A stretch of 64,000 nt of DNA, from NCBI RefSeq assembly GCF_048128805.1, contig NC_136008.1, positions 15,582,572 through 15,646,571 of the forward strand, written 5' to 3'. Below the pieces are notes generated by a model. It worked only from the letters and a program-made list of their open reading frames with translations, was not told the origin of the DNA and made no database searches. The stretch's first letter is position 1. Every line of letters starts with the position of its first letter. Origin of the DNA: Centroberyx gerrardi. Taxonomy: Eukaryota > Chordata > Actinopteri > Beryciformes > Berycidae. The position numbers and the translations under genes are program-made. Shown one piece after another: positions 11,901 through 23,332 of this stretch.

Positions 11901-14900
11901 CATATTGTTCAGTTTTCATGATTTGATTTCAAATATACGATGGCTGGGGATAGTTGAAAGGGTTTTTATTGAATGAATTTGAAAATGAAGTCCTCACAGG
12001 CAGAACAATCACAATACTGCATGATTGGCTGACAATACCCGTTCCTCCGATTCAAATGAGGCAAACCTTTGGAGTGGAGTCCAGTTCAAATAATTCAAAC
12101 TTTACTGATTGGAAAGATTTCAGCAATTGTTAAGTGAAGTGAGCCAATTTTTGAAAATGGAAAAACTCAAACTGACTCAACATCAAATTTTAACAATGTC
12201 TACATCAATCATCTTTGATCATATATGTATATAAATAGAAATATAAGTGCTCCTACTCTAAGATACTTAAATGCACATAGGTCCCCATGGATTTGTCAAA
12301 GAATGATAAACAACCTATGGCAAAATGTCTCACAAACATTTAGTGAATGTTCATTTATTTCCCAAGCACCTTCATGTCATCAGTTTAAAGGAGATGCCAA
12401 ATGGCCGGTTGCCAGTCCTGCCTCGACCACTCTTCTCTCCATCAGGAAGAAATCCAGACCCCAAGGACCAGCTGAGGGTGAGACAGGTGGAGGAGGGCAG
12501 CCTGGAGAGGGTGAGAATAGCAGGGTTTCATAGCCAAACCATTTCATGAGGTGTAGCACTGAAGACTGTCAAGATTTAGTTCAAGTTTAGAGGGGTTGGA
12601 ATCACACCTTTTCTTTGAATGTACACGTGGTAATTTATGCAAAGACATTATTTATTTCATGTGAGGTTGGTAGGTGAAAGTCCAAGCTTTATCAGTGTGT
12701 GATGCAGACTGTTATTATTTCTGAAAGTTTTTCCTATCTCAGGCAGAGGAGTTGAACTTAACTAATACTGAAGAGGAAAGAAGTGATTGTTGAGAACAGA
12801 AATACCGTTTTCCAAGAAATCACTTGGGCATAACATTACTGTAAATGTGTAATTATTTGTGACCAAGTTCGCAAGTCAAGATCTCTCTCTTTCCTACATG
12901 TTTTTAATAAAAAGCTGAGTACTGAGTACTCTGTTTAATGGTGTTCTGGATAATGTGGAACCATTGTGGGGAACATGGTATTGTGGCGTCTCATGGCAGT
13001 TTCAGTCTTAATTAAAATCAGGCTATATCGACCATCGTGGGAGATGATGTTACGTGTTGCCTTTTGCCAGGAACCCAAATATGGAGTGCTTGTCTCCAAG
13101 CTGCTGGCGTCAAAGGGAAGAGTCACTCTATCTGACTCAAGGAGAAACTGTATTCTTCACTGCATAATTTTAATTACCTTGCTCTGCGGTTATTTTAGAG
13201 AAAACATGTTTAGAGATTTGTGTTGACCTCCTGCAATTCTTTTATTCAATGAAAGGCCTTGGGAGTGATGCTTACCTTTTTCTCTCTGTTGAAAACCCTT
13301 CATTTAGACATAAACACCTTTTGCTGGATGGAATAAGTCATTTTTGCACACAACAGCCACATATTACTTTGTGTATAATGTGAAGCTGGAAAGTTTGAAG
13401 TTCATTTGTACTTTTCTACACTCGCTCTGTGCTGCTGCTCTGGAATAGGGTCCTCATTTGACTGTCATAGGAATTGTCAGCACCAATCTCCTGTCAAATT
13501 TCTGTGAATTTCCCAGCAGAATGGTCTTCTAAGAAAATAGTTGCCATTACATGTTTTCCTGCCATTTAAGGGCTGAAAGCCACTGTAGCTTTTTGTGCCC
13601 TCTCTCAACTGGAATTGGAGGTTGGTGGTTTTGTGCTCTACAGTGCCCTTTCTTGTATGATTTTGTGTAATTTGGACCTATCCTCATTGGTTTGGCCAAA
13701 ATTGTTTGGAAATTGTTACAGTCTTAAGACAACCGTACGTCAAGCCACATCACAGTGGATCAGCCAGTAGTGTTTGAAATGGAGTTCTAGTGCCTCCAGT
13801 TTGAGTACCTGTCTACAATGTGGGAGATTGTCTTAAGTTGATGGGTGGGTGACATTTACAGCATTTACTCTACTAATGAGGCTGAATATGAGACATTTGT
13901 AGCAGTGTTTTCTTTCTGACAAACAGTTGTTAACCTTAGAGTACTTTTCGACTGAATCACATAAATATGTTACCAAGACATTTCAGAAAATGCCATTTTA
14001 ACTATTATGTGATGTCCAGCTGCCCCTGGTCAGTTTTAACACTGACAGGTGGATTATAAAATGCTAATTTTTTATCCATAATTAAATGGATGAATGGTAT
14101 TTGTTCCTCGATGCAGACCCCCTCTGTAAACCAAAACAACATATTTCCAAACACCTGGGGCATCAGAACATATTTCTACTTAATGTGAAAACAACAGACC
14201 ATTACCAACCATTTCAAGTTAAGCACCAGCAGTTTTATTGAGAAAGTCGACTCCCTTTGAATTAAGCTTTTAGACTTTGTGTCCACTTGTGGTAATACTT
14301 TGCTAAGATCACGCCACCCATATAGTGAAAATTTGATTTTGAAGTAAAGTGAAAACATACTGAGATGTAGTCTATTATTTTCTCCCATTCAAACATTTGA
14401 ATAGACCTAATTATTTAATGAAGAAACAATTAAGAAATAAGATAATTGCACTGCAAGTGCAAACCACGTAGGTCTCTTTATGTGTGATTAAACTCAGTGC
14501 TTGCTGCTAAGGAACTGAGTTAAGTAAATCAATACAGTTACAGCAGACATGTACAACACAGAATGACAGTTCTCCTTGCAGTATATTTTAATATAGTTTT
14601 TGAAATACATAAAATATCTCTTATGTTCACCAGGACTATCATCAGATTTTTTATGACAGATTCTTATGTCATGAAATAATTTAGTCAATATCTGTCTAGA
14701 ATGTTAGACTCATTACAAGAACATATTTTCTGTTTTTCTGTCATGGCAAACCTAGGATCAATTTCATTTGATGATGCCAATAACACTAAAGCTTGTTTTG
14801 GTCTTTTCTCAGTATACAGGTAATTATGTCTTTCCAATTTTTTTCCTTGCCAGTTTGCTGTCCAGGGATTACCAAACAAACGAGGCAGTGGACATTTCTC

Positions 14901-14940
14901 AAGAGTATCCTAAAAAGTGAATGAAATTGCCCTCCCTCCC
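8980..14940. other. Gene-poor interval between malsu1 and npy
   Basis: Six kilobases of AT-rich sequence without a recognisable gene. Open frames here are short, lack splice context and look random. Two exceptions are listed separately: a SINE-like tail near 10.4 kb and a GC-richer coding-like island near 12.4 kb. In human, several genes (IGF2BP3, TRA2A, CCDC126, FAM221A, STK31) lie between MALSU1 and NPY; I see none of them here. Confidence 0.6.
10370..10425 (+). repeat. SINE tail resembling teleost V-SINE 3' region
   Basis: AAGTTGCGCTGGATAAGAGC followed by GTCAGCTAAATGGCTAAAAT is close to the widespread fish sequence around GCTCTGGATAAGAGCGTCTG. The 5' part of the SINE is not obvious upstream, so this is probably a truncated or eroded copy. 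Confidence 0.55.
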
Positions 14941-14956
14941 CACCACACACACACAT

Positions 14957-14964
14957 TATATAAA
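14957..14964 (+). promoter_or_regulatory. npy: npy TATA box
   Basis: TATATAAA lies 278 nt before the npy start codon, just after a short CA run. A start about 30 nt downstream (near 14988) would give a non-coding first exon ending at the donor AAT|GTAAGC at 15052/15053, the known NPY arrangement of an untranslated exon 1. Confidence 0.65.
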
Positions 14965-15234
14965 ACACGGGCAATGTTGGGAATCTGACAGAGGTGCCTT
15001 GAACGGAGTGGGAATCCAACTGAAGCAGTATTTTCAAGTGTTAAATTATAATGTAAGCAAAATCTTTATTTTTCACTTTGATTGCAAGTAATGATGAGTC
15101 TGACAGCTTTTATAGTTCATGATCAGGAACCATGGGAGGATTAATTTTGATTTTGACACAAGTCAGAATTATTTGGATAATAACTGTTTTTTTTTATCAT
15201 GCAGTTTGACTTTTAATTCTCTCTGTGATCCAGG

Positions 15235-15847
15235 ATGCGCTCCAACGCTGTGATATCTCTGACTGGTATTCTGGCTGTCTGCCTGCTGGTTTGCATTCAC
15301 TCTGGTGTAAATGCTTATCCATCCAAGCCTGCCAGTCCTGGGGAGGACGCACCACCTGAGGAGCTCGCCAAATATTATTCTGCACTAAGGCACTACATCA
15401 ACCTCATCACGAGACAGAGGTGAGTTGTTGCTGACGTTCCATAATGTGATAAAATATTGCTAAATATTTGGGTTCAGGAAATGCAGAACTCCATGCAAAA
15501 GAAAAAAAATGAAGAAAAGAGCTGACATGTTGTTTGCCTGTTTTCCATGCACAGGTATGGGAAAAGATCCAGTCCAGATACCCTATTTTCAGACTTATTG
15601 GTGAAGGAGAGCACAGAAAGTATTCCAGGATCCAGCTATGTCAGGTACAGTAATTAAAATGCTAAACTACTTCTCATGACTTTTTTGAAGCTATTCCCTA
15701 CATCCACATCCCCTGGAATTTATCTGTATTTCATCTATGTCAATGTTTTACAATGTACTACATTTTAAATATGTCTATTGCGTGCCTGTATTTACTTCAC
15801 TTGCATCTTTCTTATATTATAGGTATGATGGGCTGCCAATATGGTGA
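15235..15847 (+). CDS. npy: Prepro-neuropeptide Y (complete, 3 coding exons)
   Basis: Secreted neuropeptide of appetite and stress circuits acting on Y receptors. Coding parts 15235-15419, 15555-15644 and 15823-15847 give 99 aa. Residues 1-27 are a signal peptide ending SGVNA. Residues 28-63 are the 36-aa hormone, from [17 protein letters not shown] to INLITRQRY, with all PP-fold prolines and the tyrosines kept. GKR (64-66) is the amidation and processing site. Residues 67-99 are the CPON flanking peptide, ending PIW. Exon breaks (Arg35|Tyr36 of the hormone, and inside CPON) match the NPY family. The Tyr-Ser-Ala-Leu-Arg-His core and Ile-Asn-Leu-Ile-Thr favour NPY over PYY, and pals2-gsdme-osbpl3 downstream is the NPY neighbourhood. 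Teleosts have npya and npyb; the unusual hormone positions 6-7 (Ala-Ser) and divergent CPON hint at npyb, unproven. Confidence 0.95.
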
Positions 15848-15923
15848 TGCCGTTGAAACTGTCATGCTGACCCATGCAACAAAACTGCTGCCATGTGTGT
15901 TACTACTGACTTGATGTTGCAAG

Positions 15924-15929
15924 GAATAA
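15924..15929 (+). terminator. Poly(A) signal AATAAA, npy
   Basis: GGAATAAACG, 77 nt after the npy stop: a short 3' UTR as usual for NPY. Confidence 0.75.
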
Positions 15930-17390
15930 ACGTTGTGTCATGCAAACACCTTTGGTCTGTACTGTTGCCACTGCTACACTCAAACAGGTTTTTAACATTT
16001 ATCATCTTACTCTACCTCACTTGGTACAAAAGCCTACCTAATGTGAAGAATACACTGTATTTCTCAAGTTGTGTGTTGTTCACTGTTTACTGTTAGAGTA
16101 ACAGTGCTCTCTACTGGTGAGCAGGCTTCTTTGGACATGTTCAGATCCTCCTAAGTAGGGCAAATATCATTCATGTCTGCGGGTATGTTCCATTTGGGGG
16201 ACAGTAAAATAGAAATTAACAGTGCATTGAGTACTACACCACTGAGCTGCATTTATTCCACTTTTTTTATGGTGAGACTCCTGAGATGTGCCATCACCCT
16301 GCTTGAAAAGAGCTTAACAGTTTAATCCTATCAAGTGACCTGGATAGCTCAAAAGCTAGTCACGTAACACTGACAATTTGATTAACCCTGTTCTGACACC
16401 TGTTTTAGGTAAAAACTACAAGCTACAGGTTCTCTCCTCTATCTTACAATAAAGCAGCTTCAGTGTCAAATGCAACTGAATGACCAGTTTTAGTAGGGAT
16501 CATGGGACATTGCCTGGTGCTTCATGCTGACCTGCTGATGGGTGGTATGGATTAACAATTTACGGCCAGACGTGGGTATATATTACAGGTGTCATTCATG
16601 CTAGCAAGATCTATAACTTCCTCACGGGGTAAGTGTCTCTCCAACCCTGAACCCATGAATCCTTCGCCTGCCTTGCAACACAGCTACTCCACTGACAATG
16701 GGTTGGAGAAACACTTCAGTAAAAATAGGCTACTCAAGGTTTCTAATTTTCTGGCAATATTGGTACATTTTCTGTTTCAGAACTGTTAACTCGACTATGA
16801 AATCATAGGTTTCAAGCTTTGGGAGAGATTGAACTGACCAAGGTCATAGGAGTGCTACTGTATTTGAATTTGGGTGGATTTTTCCTTTAACTGACCACCT
16901 ATGCAGCTATCATAATAATATAAGCACAGTACCCAATTAAAAGTAGTATCACAGGGTATTTTAGATTTATGTTTAGAGGTAGTGGAATTTGAGGGGTAAA
17001 AATTATTGTAGCTTCTTTGAAGATTCAAACCTTGAATATAGGCTATTTTATCCCCCTTCCCTAGTTTATCTCTCTCTCTCTTCTCAGACAGTTTTTTAAT
17101 TCATTTAGATGGGATACATGCTTCTGTATAATTTACAGTAAACTGTAACGGTGGACCACAGATTTCAGTGGGCTGGAGCACATTGGATGTCTCAATTAGT
17201 ACAGCAGCACTGGCTTGAAAGGGAAGGGGCGCAGGGACTGGAAATGCACCGCCACTGCGCAAATCATCTACGCTTTTGGAGATCTTGAAATTAATGGAGG
17301 CATGAAAGTGTGACTGGATCATACTGAGAAAATTGGGTAAAGTATTTAACAGGCTAATTCTTTTCACCAGACACTCAAGTAACGTTCATA
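15930..17390. other. Intergenic npy-pals2 with end fragment of a dispersed repeat
   Basis: No gene seen. GGGTGGATTTTTCCTTTAA at about 16873-16891 is the same terminal sequence, with TTAA, that bounds the element in gsdme intron 3 (32.3-33.0 kb), so the stretch just upstream is probably another, eroded copy of that family. Confidence 0.5.
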
Positions 17391-18110
17391 CGCTGACCTA
17401 ACTTCATGGGTCCTCTGCTCAGTATACAATTGAGTTACCAGCTAGCGTTAGCTAGCTAATTTCAGCCACATGCTATCTGTGTTAGTGATTGGATTCGCAG
17501 CTAACTGTAGCTAGCTACTCTTACAAAACTATTTAGCAAGAGAACAACACTAAACAAACGAGGTTGGCTATTTTAATAGTGCTGGCTTGCTTAAAGCCAC
17601 GCGTTAGTGCTTGGTAACAATATCAGTCACCAATCGACCAAATATGTCTAACGTTAATACCTATAAACGCATGCTAGCTGGCATAATAAGAAAGCTAATT
17701 TAGCATGCTAAGTAACTTGTCTGCATGAGCTACAAACCAGCGTTAGCTAACACAAACTTGGCACAGAATTAGCATCGATGGAATTAACGTTAATGAGGAC
17801 CTGACAGTCTGCGGTTGCTGTTTGGTTGATTTAAGTTAGCTGTGGTCGTTGTGTATTCCAGTTAGTTTCTGCCACCTCTGATTAGCTAGTTGATTTAAGC
17901 TTGTAGAAAAGACCAGAAGCAGCCTCACACATTGGGTGAAAACGCGATACACGTGCCTACTGCGCCTTTAGCGTGACAGCAAATTGTAATCTTACTGCGA
18001 CTATCAACACTGGTAATACTGCCACCATGATTTGTGAAATGGATAGTTTTAGTTAACGCTAAGTTATGTGGTAACGGATTTTAATCTTCCCCTATGACTT
18101 ACATGTGATA
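17390..18110 (+). promoter_or_regulatory. pals2: Probable pals2 5' region rich in GCTAGC / ACGTTA words
   Basis: GCTAGC occurs at 17441-17446, 17451-17456, 17510-17515 and 17673-17678, with GCGTTAGC, AACGTTAA and TTAGCTAG variants between. CpGs are denser here than in the surrounding DNA (for example near 17.94-17.98 kb). No TATA box or certain first exon was identified. Position upstream of the UTR exon at 19754 makes this the best candidate promoter. Inference. Confidence 0.3.
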
Positions 18111-19753
18111 CAAACTAGTCTGACTGGATCAGTATCTAGAGTTGCCTCGACTCCCCTCAGTCATCTGGTCCCCGCCTGCAACAGAGCCTCTCCACCACTG
18201 TTCTCTCTGGTGAAAACATGTGTTTGATGTAGGCTCAGTCGGTATGCCTCTGTCTGAACAAGCTGCTTGTGCATTTACTCTCAAACTGAGGCCCATTCAT
18301 CGAGACTGGCTGCTAACTTATTAGGATTGTAAATTAGGTATTGAGAGCCCTATTGTGACAAAGGGCAACAGCTCACATCAGTCAAATGCCAAATATGATT
18401 AAAAACTATGTGAAATGGGTCTATAGAATGTTTCAAAGTGGATGTGGATATCTTTATGTCCATAGCTCAGTGTTAATCACATGTTTTTCCTGAAGACAAT
18501 ATAGACCTCCTTTCACACAGATACCCAAATAACCCTTCAAATTATCAAATGAAATAAACAAAATCCACCAAAATACAGTTGGCTACAAAAGTATTAGTCT
18601 AATTTCCAGCTAGATGGTAAGCATGTTTTCAAATAGAATGTGCATCCATCCTGCTTGGAGTGTTTTAACAAATTCAAAATAGTTAGGCAACTTAATGTTA
18701 CTCAACTTTGCACCATCTTCATTCTCTCATACATTCATCCTGCTCACACACAGTATCTGCGCAAAGCTCCTCTTGACACATAAGAGAGGCACTGATGAAG
18801 TTAGTCTGGCAGCTATAGGCCTGTAATTTTGGACCAGACTGCGGATTTTGTCATGACACTTAACTGTAGCCTACTCCAAACCATGCTATGCTCTTTAAAA
18901 GGTCAGCATTGAAGGCAGTTTCCATCGCTTGCTGGCTATAGTGGTTGCTTTAATTTCCATGTCACAACCTGATTTTCACTGTCAGCATTAACTTTTTAAT
19001 CAGCAGAGTTATAATGGATAATGAGAAATTATCCAGATTTTCTACTTTTCTTTCATGTTTTGACTTCATGAGGAAACCCTCAAAAACTTTTGCTCACTTG
19101 CGATCAAACTTCAGCTGGATGCAGTCAAACAGGATCCGTAAACAAGGCTTTATAAGTTTGTCTGAACAGGAAATTAATGCATGAATTATTGTTTGCGTTA
19201 TCTTTGCATACTTAAAGTTTGAAAACATCTGTTGGCATAGCTTAGATACAGCCTGCTGAAAACCATGTGAATCCATGTTTCTGTTGTGTTTTGTTATATA
19301 TGATGCAAAAATGAGACTATGTTGGGGAGCTGCCAAAAAGAGCAGCTGAAAACTAGGAGCCCAGGACATACTGTGGCTCCATGTTCAGTTTAATTCATTG
19401 AAAATTGATCTTTTGAATCAACATAGTACAGTTAATTCTCTGCAGTCACACTCTTTCTAAGCTTTATCTGGCTTGCTGGTGTAAATGAGTCTTAAACCCA
19501 CGGGTCACATGATTGAAGTGGCCAATCACAACGGGTGCATGATAACACTGCTGAATGAACATGAGCAGTCTGGGCAATGAAGGCACTCATGGGTCAGAGC
19601 AAGCTACTTATCAGAATGAGCTACTTTTAAACACTCCAGAGGGTTTTTATTATTAGGCTTTTATTTAGTCTTTTATATGAGTAATTGTTTGGGACCATTC
19701 CAACAAGTAACAAAAATAACAATTATTTTTTCCCGTTCCTTTTTATTGTCCAG
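18110..19753. other. AT-rich stretch, presumably pals2 5' intron
   Basis: Nothing recognised: no coding-like frame, no clear repeat with defined ends. Confidence 0.4.
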
Positions 19754-19830
19754 AGGTACCAGATGAGTGCTGTATAGAGAGAGGGGGCTCCGTGTCGGAG
19801 TGCTGCACTGGATTCAAGCACAATTCGTAG
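19754..19830 (+). other. pals2: Probable pals2 5' UTR exon
   Basis: Bounded by TTGTCCAG before 19754 and by CGTAG|GTGAGTTT at 19830/19831. 77 nt with a tiny upstream ORF (ATG AGT GCT GTA TAG). Lies on the correct strand about 1.76 kb upstream of the pals2 start exon, and MPP6/PALS2 has non-coding 5' exons in other vertebrates. Confidence 0.6.
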
Positions 19831-21590
19831 GTGAGTTTCAGAGCTTAGCCTACTTCATGTTTCTTTTTCCATCAGAATAATTATCTTCCTTTTTTGCTGT
19901 CTTTGTTGACATTGTGTGCATGAATTGGATAGACTCATAGATTACAATGCTGCATTTATGATGTTTGTACAGTTCAGAATTTATAGTCAGTTGAATGGGA
20001 CTGCCTGTGCTCAAAAAGCCCATTCTTCTGTTTGTCCACCTACCCACTAAGGCATTGGCTGGGCAGTTTTTGCCCCACTCTGTTTGGAGAGCATGTTTGT
20101 ACAGGGTGTCCCTGGGGGCCTCACTGTGTGTGGCTGGCACAACCTTTAGCCAGAAGGAGGGGAAACCCATCCTTTGTCGTTCAATGGCCCTCTTTGTCAT
20201 TCTCTCAATTCATAAGTCCTCGCTGTGCTAGCATGCACCTAAAGCACCAAGACACATGAATGTTTTCAGTGTTGTTTGCTTCTCGCGTCTCCATGTCTGC
20301 ATGTGCTGTACAACAACATGAATTGTCAATGTCTTAGGCCTGCTTCTTTTCATGACTTGGCTTGTATGGTGATCTGCGCATATACTGACAGGCAGTGGGT
20401 TTTCTGCCTTCTCCAGCCCTCCAGGTGCTTTGGTGTCTGTAAGCGAGCAGGTGGGCGGCTGTTGACCGTGCTTAGAGAGGTTCATCATCCTGAGCTGAGG
20501 AAAAAAATAAAACATGACTGTGGCCAATGCAAAGTCGGGCACAGGTGAGCTCTCAAAGGCAAAGTCCTGTTTAGACTTTTGGACAGGACCTGTTCCAAAA
20601 GCCTCCAAAAGTGTTCCCTGTTTTTCAAAAATGACATTACCACTGGAATGGCTGTATTGTGCCCAGAGATAGTCAAGTTGTTATGTCTGCTGCCTCCGGA
20701 GCCTGATGTGTGTGCCCAGTTGGCCCAGGATTGAATCCTTCTAGGCCTTTCTCTACTCTGTCTCCATTACCCTGTCTGCCTTTCTATTTTCCAACTATCC
20801 AACCTTTAAAAAACAATAACAGCATGTATTGGCTGTATATACTTGGTTTTTCAGTTCGCTGAGCAATATGATTTGTAATATGCACAAATCATCATGGAAG
20901 TACAAGAGTAATTGATTATTTTTTACCCATACCTACTTGACTAACTGCTACTAGGTGTACATGTCATGTTTGCAAAAACAGTTAATTTGGTTAATTTTGG
21001 CGTTTCTGGTTGTGTGTTCCCAGCCACTATAATGCAGATCTGTTAGTAGGACAATTCATTTGTGACTGTGGGTGCTTGTTGCTACTGCAATGGAAATGAG
21101 GGACATTCTCTATGAATTGGTCCATTGATGGACTGTCCAGTTGTTGTTCTTGCCTTGTTAGCTCTTATTAAGGTCACATTGTTTTTTGTCATCAGTGTTT
21201 TGAATGGCTCAGAATTTTAATTAATGTCCTTATTATTACTGGCACTGAAATCTATTTATACTAGTAAAAAGTTTTTTTTAGTAGTTTTTTTGTTGATGCG
21301 CTTGCTCATTTTTTTCATTGTTTGTCACAATGCATTTGTGTTAATAGATTTTAGTCCAGATCATTTTTGGCAGTGTGCGGAATATGACTTTGCTTTTTTT
21401 TTAATTTTTTGCTTCAGCTGAAGCTTGTTCCATACACTTGCAACAACATTGAATCATCAGAGCCCAATGGCAATCTTCTACATTTTAGTAAAGATTTTTC
21501 TCTGCGTTCTCAAAGCAAAACAAATATCAAGCAGCGTGGTAGTTGGCATTCTGTTTGCCTTATCCTAGATGTGTGTTTTCCTCTTCAGCC

Positions 21591-21737
21591 ATGCAGCAGG
21601 TGTTGGACAACCTTAAAGACCTGCCCTCGGGAGCCAAAGATATTGACCTCATCTTCCTCAGAGGCATCATGGAGAGCCCCATCGTCCGCTCTCTCGCCAA
21701 GGTAATACACACACTCACTCCTGCTCCCTCACTCTGT

Positions 21738-21782
<45 letters not shown>

Positions 21783-23296
21783 GTAATCTCATTAGCCGGT
21801 CATCTAGCTTGTATAGTTAAGAGGAAGAGTAAATGTCACTTTGAGCTTGGGAAATGACAGAATAAATGTCACAAGCCACACACTCGACCGTCAGTCTCCT
21901 GGGAAGGTACCTGACTTATATGCATGCTACTCATGCTGGTATTGACATGAAGATTTACTCTTCCTGACAGTTGCACCAAAGGAGGTTCACTTATTTTTTT
22001 TTCCATGGATGCTCTCCATGCTTGTGTAAGAGCTGGTTGTGGGTGGGTGGACAGCTGTACATCTATGTATAACATGAACAGTGAAATGCCAGTCAAAAGG
22101 TTTCGCAATGGCAAGAAACTGGGGCAGAAATGTCTGAGAATCCTGCCATAGGCCGTGTTACAATTATAACACAAACCTACAGGAACCTATGCTCCGCTGT
22201 GAAACAGATTAAGCTACTGTCCTCGTTGTGAGAAGAGAGAAGCAACCATTAGCTTTGCTGTGTGCAAGGTGTTATGGCAGACTTCATGTGGTCTACACAT
22301 TATCACTTGGAATGATTGCATAACATCCTTAAACAGTTTCATCTCTGCTGCAGCTTGATCAGACTTGAATAAACCTTTCTATTGACACCAGTTAAAACAG
22401 TGTTTCGCACGGCTTAATCAAGTTCACAGAGCCTACATAGAAATGGGTTATATAAGATTATCCAGAGAGAATATCCAGTGGAGATGGAGGTCATCAGCTT
22501 TGACTGCCATATCTATAAATAGAATGATTTCTACAGAAAAACTGTCACAAAGGCGAGCTCTTGTCCTCATCACTTCTTCTGACACACACTGCGCTGTTTG
22601 CCTTGGATATTGCATTTGCATTCTGGAAAAGGGGTCTGTAGATAGTTTCTGGTGTAATGTTTCATTAGTTGTCTCATAACCTCTTGTATGTGGTCATATG
22701 GTATGTTGAACAATTGTTGGGGCGGGACATAACGCAGGGAGGGATTGTGCAAAAGTGGGCGGTTTAGACTGTAACAAACATGTAAAGAGAAAAGTCCATG
22801 AAGCCTATTGAACACTCGATGTAGCTGGTGAAGCAATCCACTATAAAAATGCTCTGCAAATAATCTTGAGCTGTCACAATTTCCTGGATTCTTCAAAATG
22901 AATAAATTCCAGCCACTGGGAACGCAACCATGGTTTCTTAGGAAACGGAAACAGGTTTTTATGTGATGGGAGAGGCGAGGGAGGGGTAATTCAAAAATCT
23001 GTTATGGTATTATTAGCTGGGATTTTCATGTACGCCTACTGGTACACCATGAAGTAACCACTACAAATATGACATTTTCCTGTAAAAGTAATGGAATTTT
23101 GATATAAAAATAACAAAACTGTACTTTTTTTATTTTTAATTTTTTTTATTGTTAAATAGGTTTATGTTGTGATATGGAGAATTGTCTAACAAGATGAAAA
23201 AGACATTTTTCATTTCATTATGAATTTAAGTGAACATCATAACTACGTGGATTGGCACGTTCCAAGCTGCTAGCAAACAGCCAGATGAAGTGGTTG

Positions 23297-23332
<36 letters not shown>

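Noticed and set aside
14941-14956. Short CA run before the npy TATA box as another splice-linked tract
   Set aside because: It lies upstream of the transcription start, not in an intron.
20228-20608. 126-aa minus-strand frame in the pals2 5' intron
   Set aside because: No domain, no splice sites, composition like surrounding intron.
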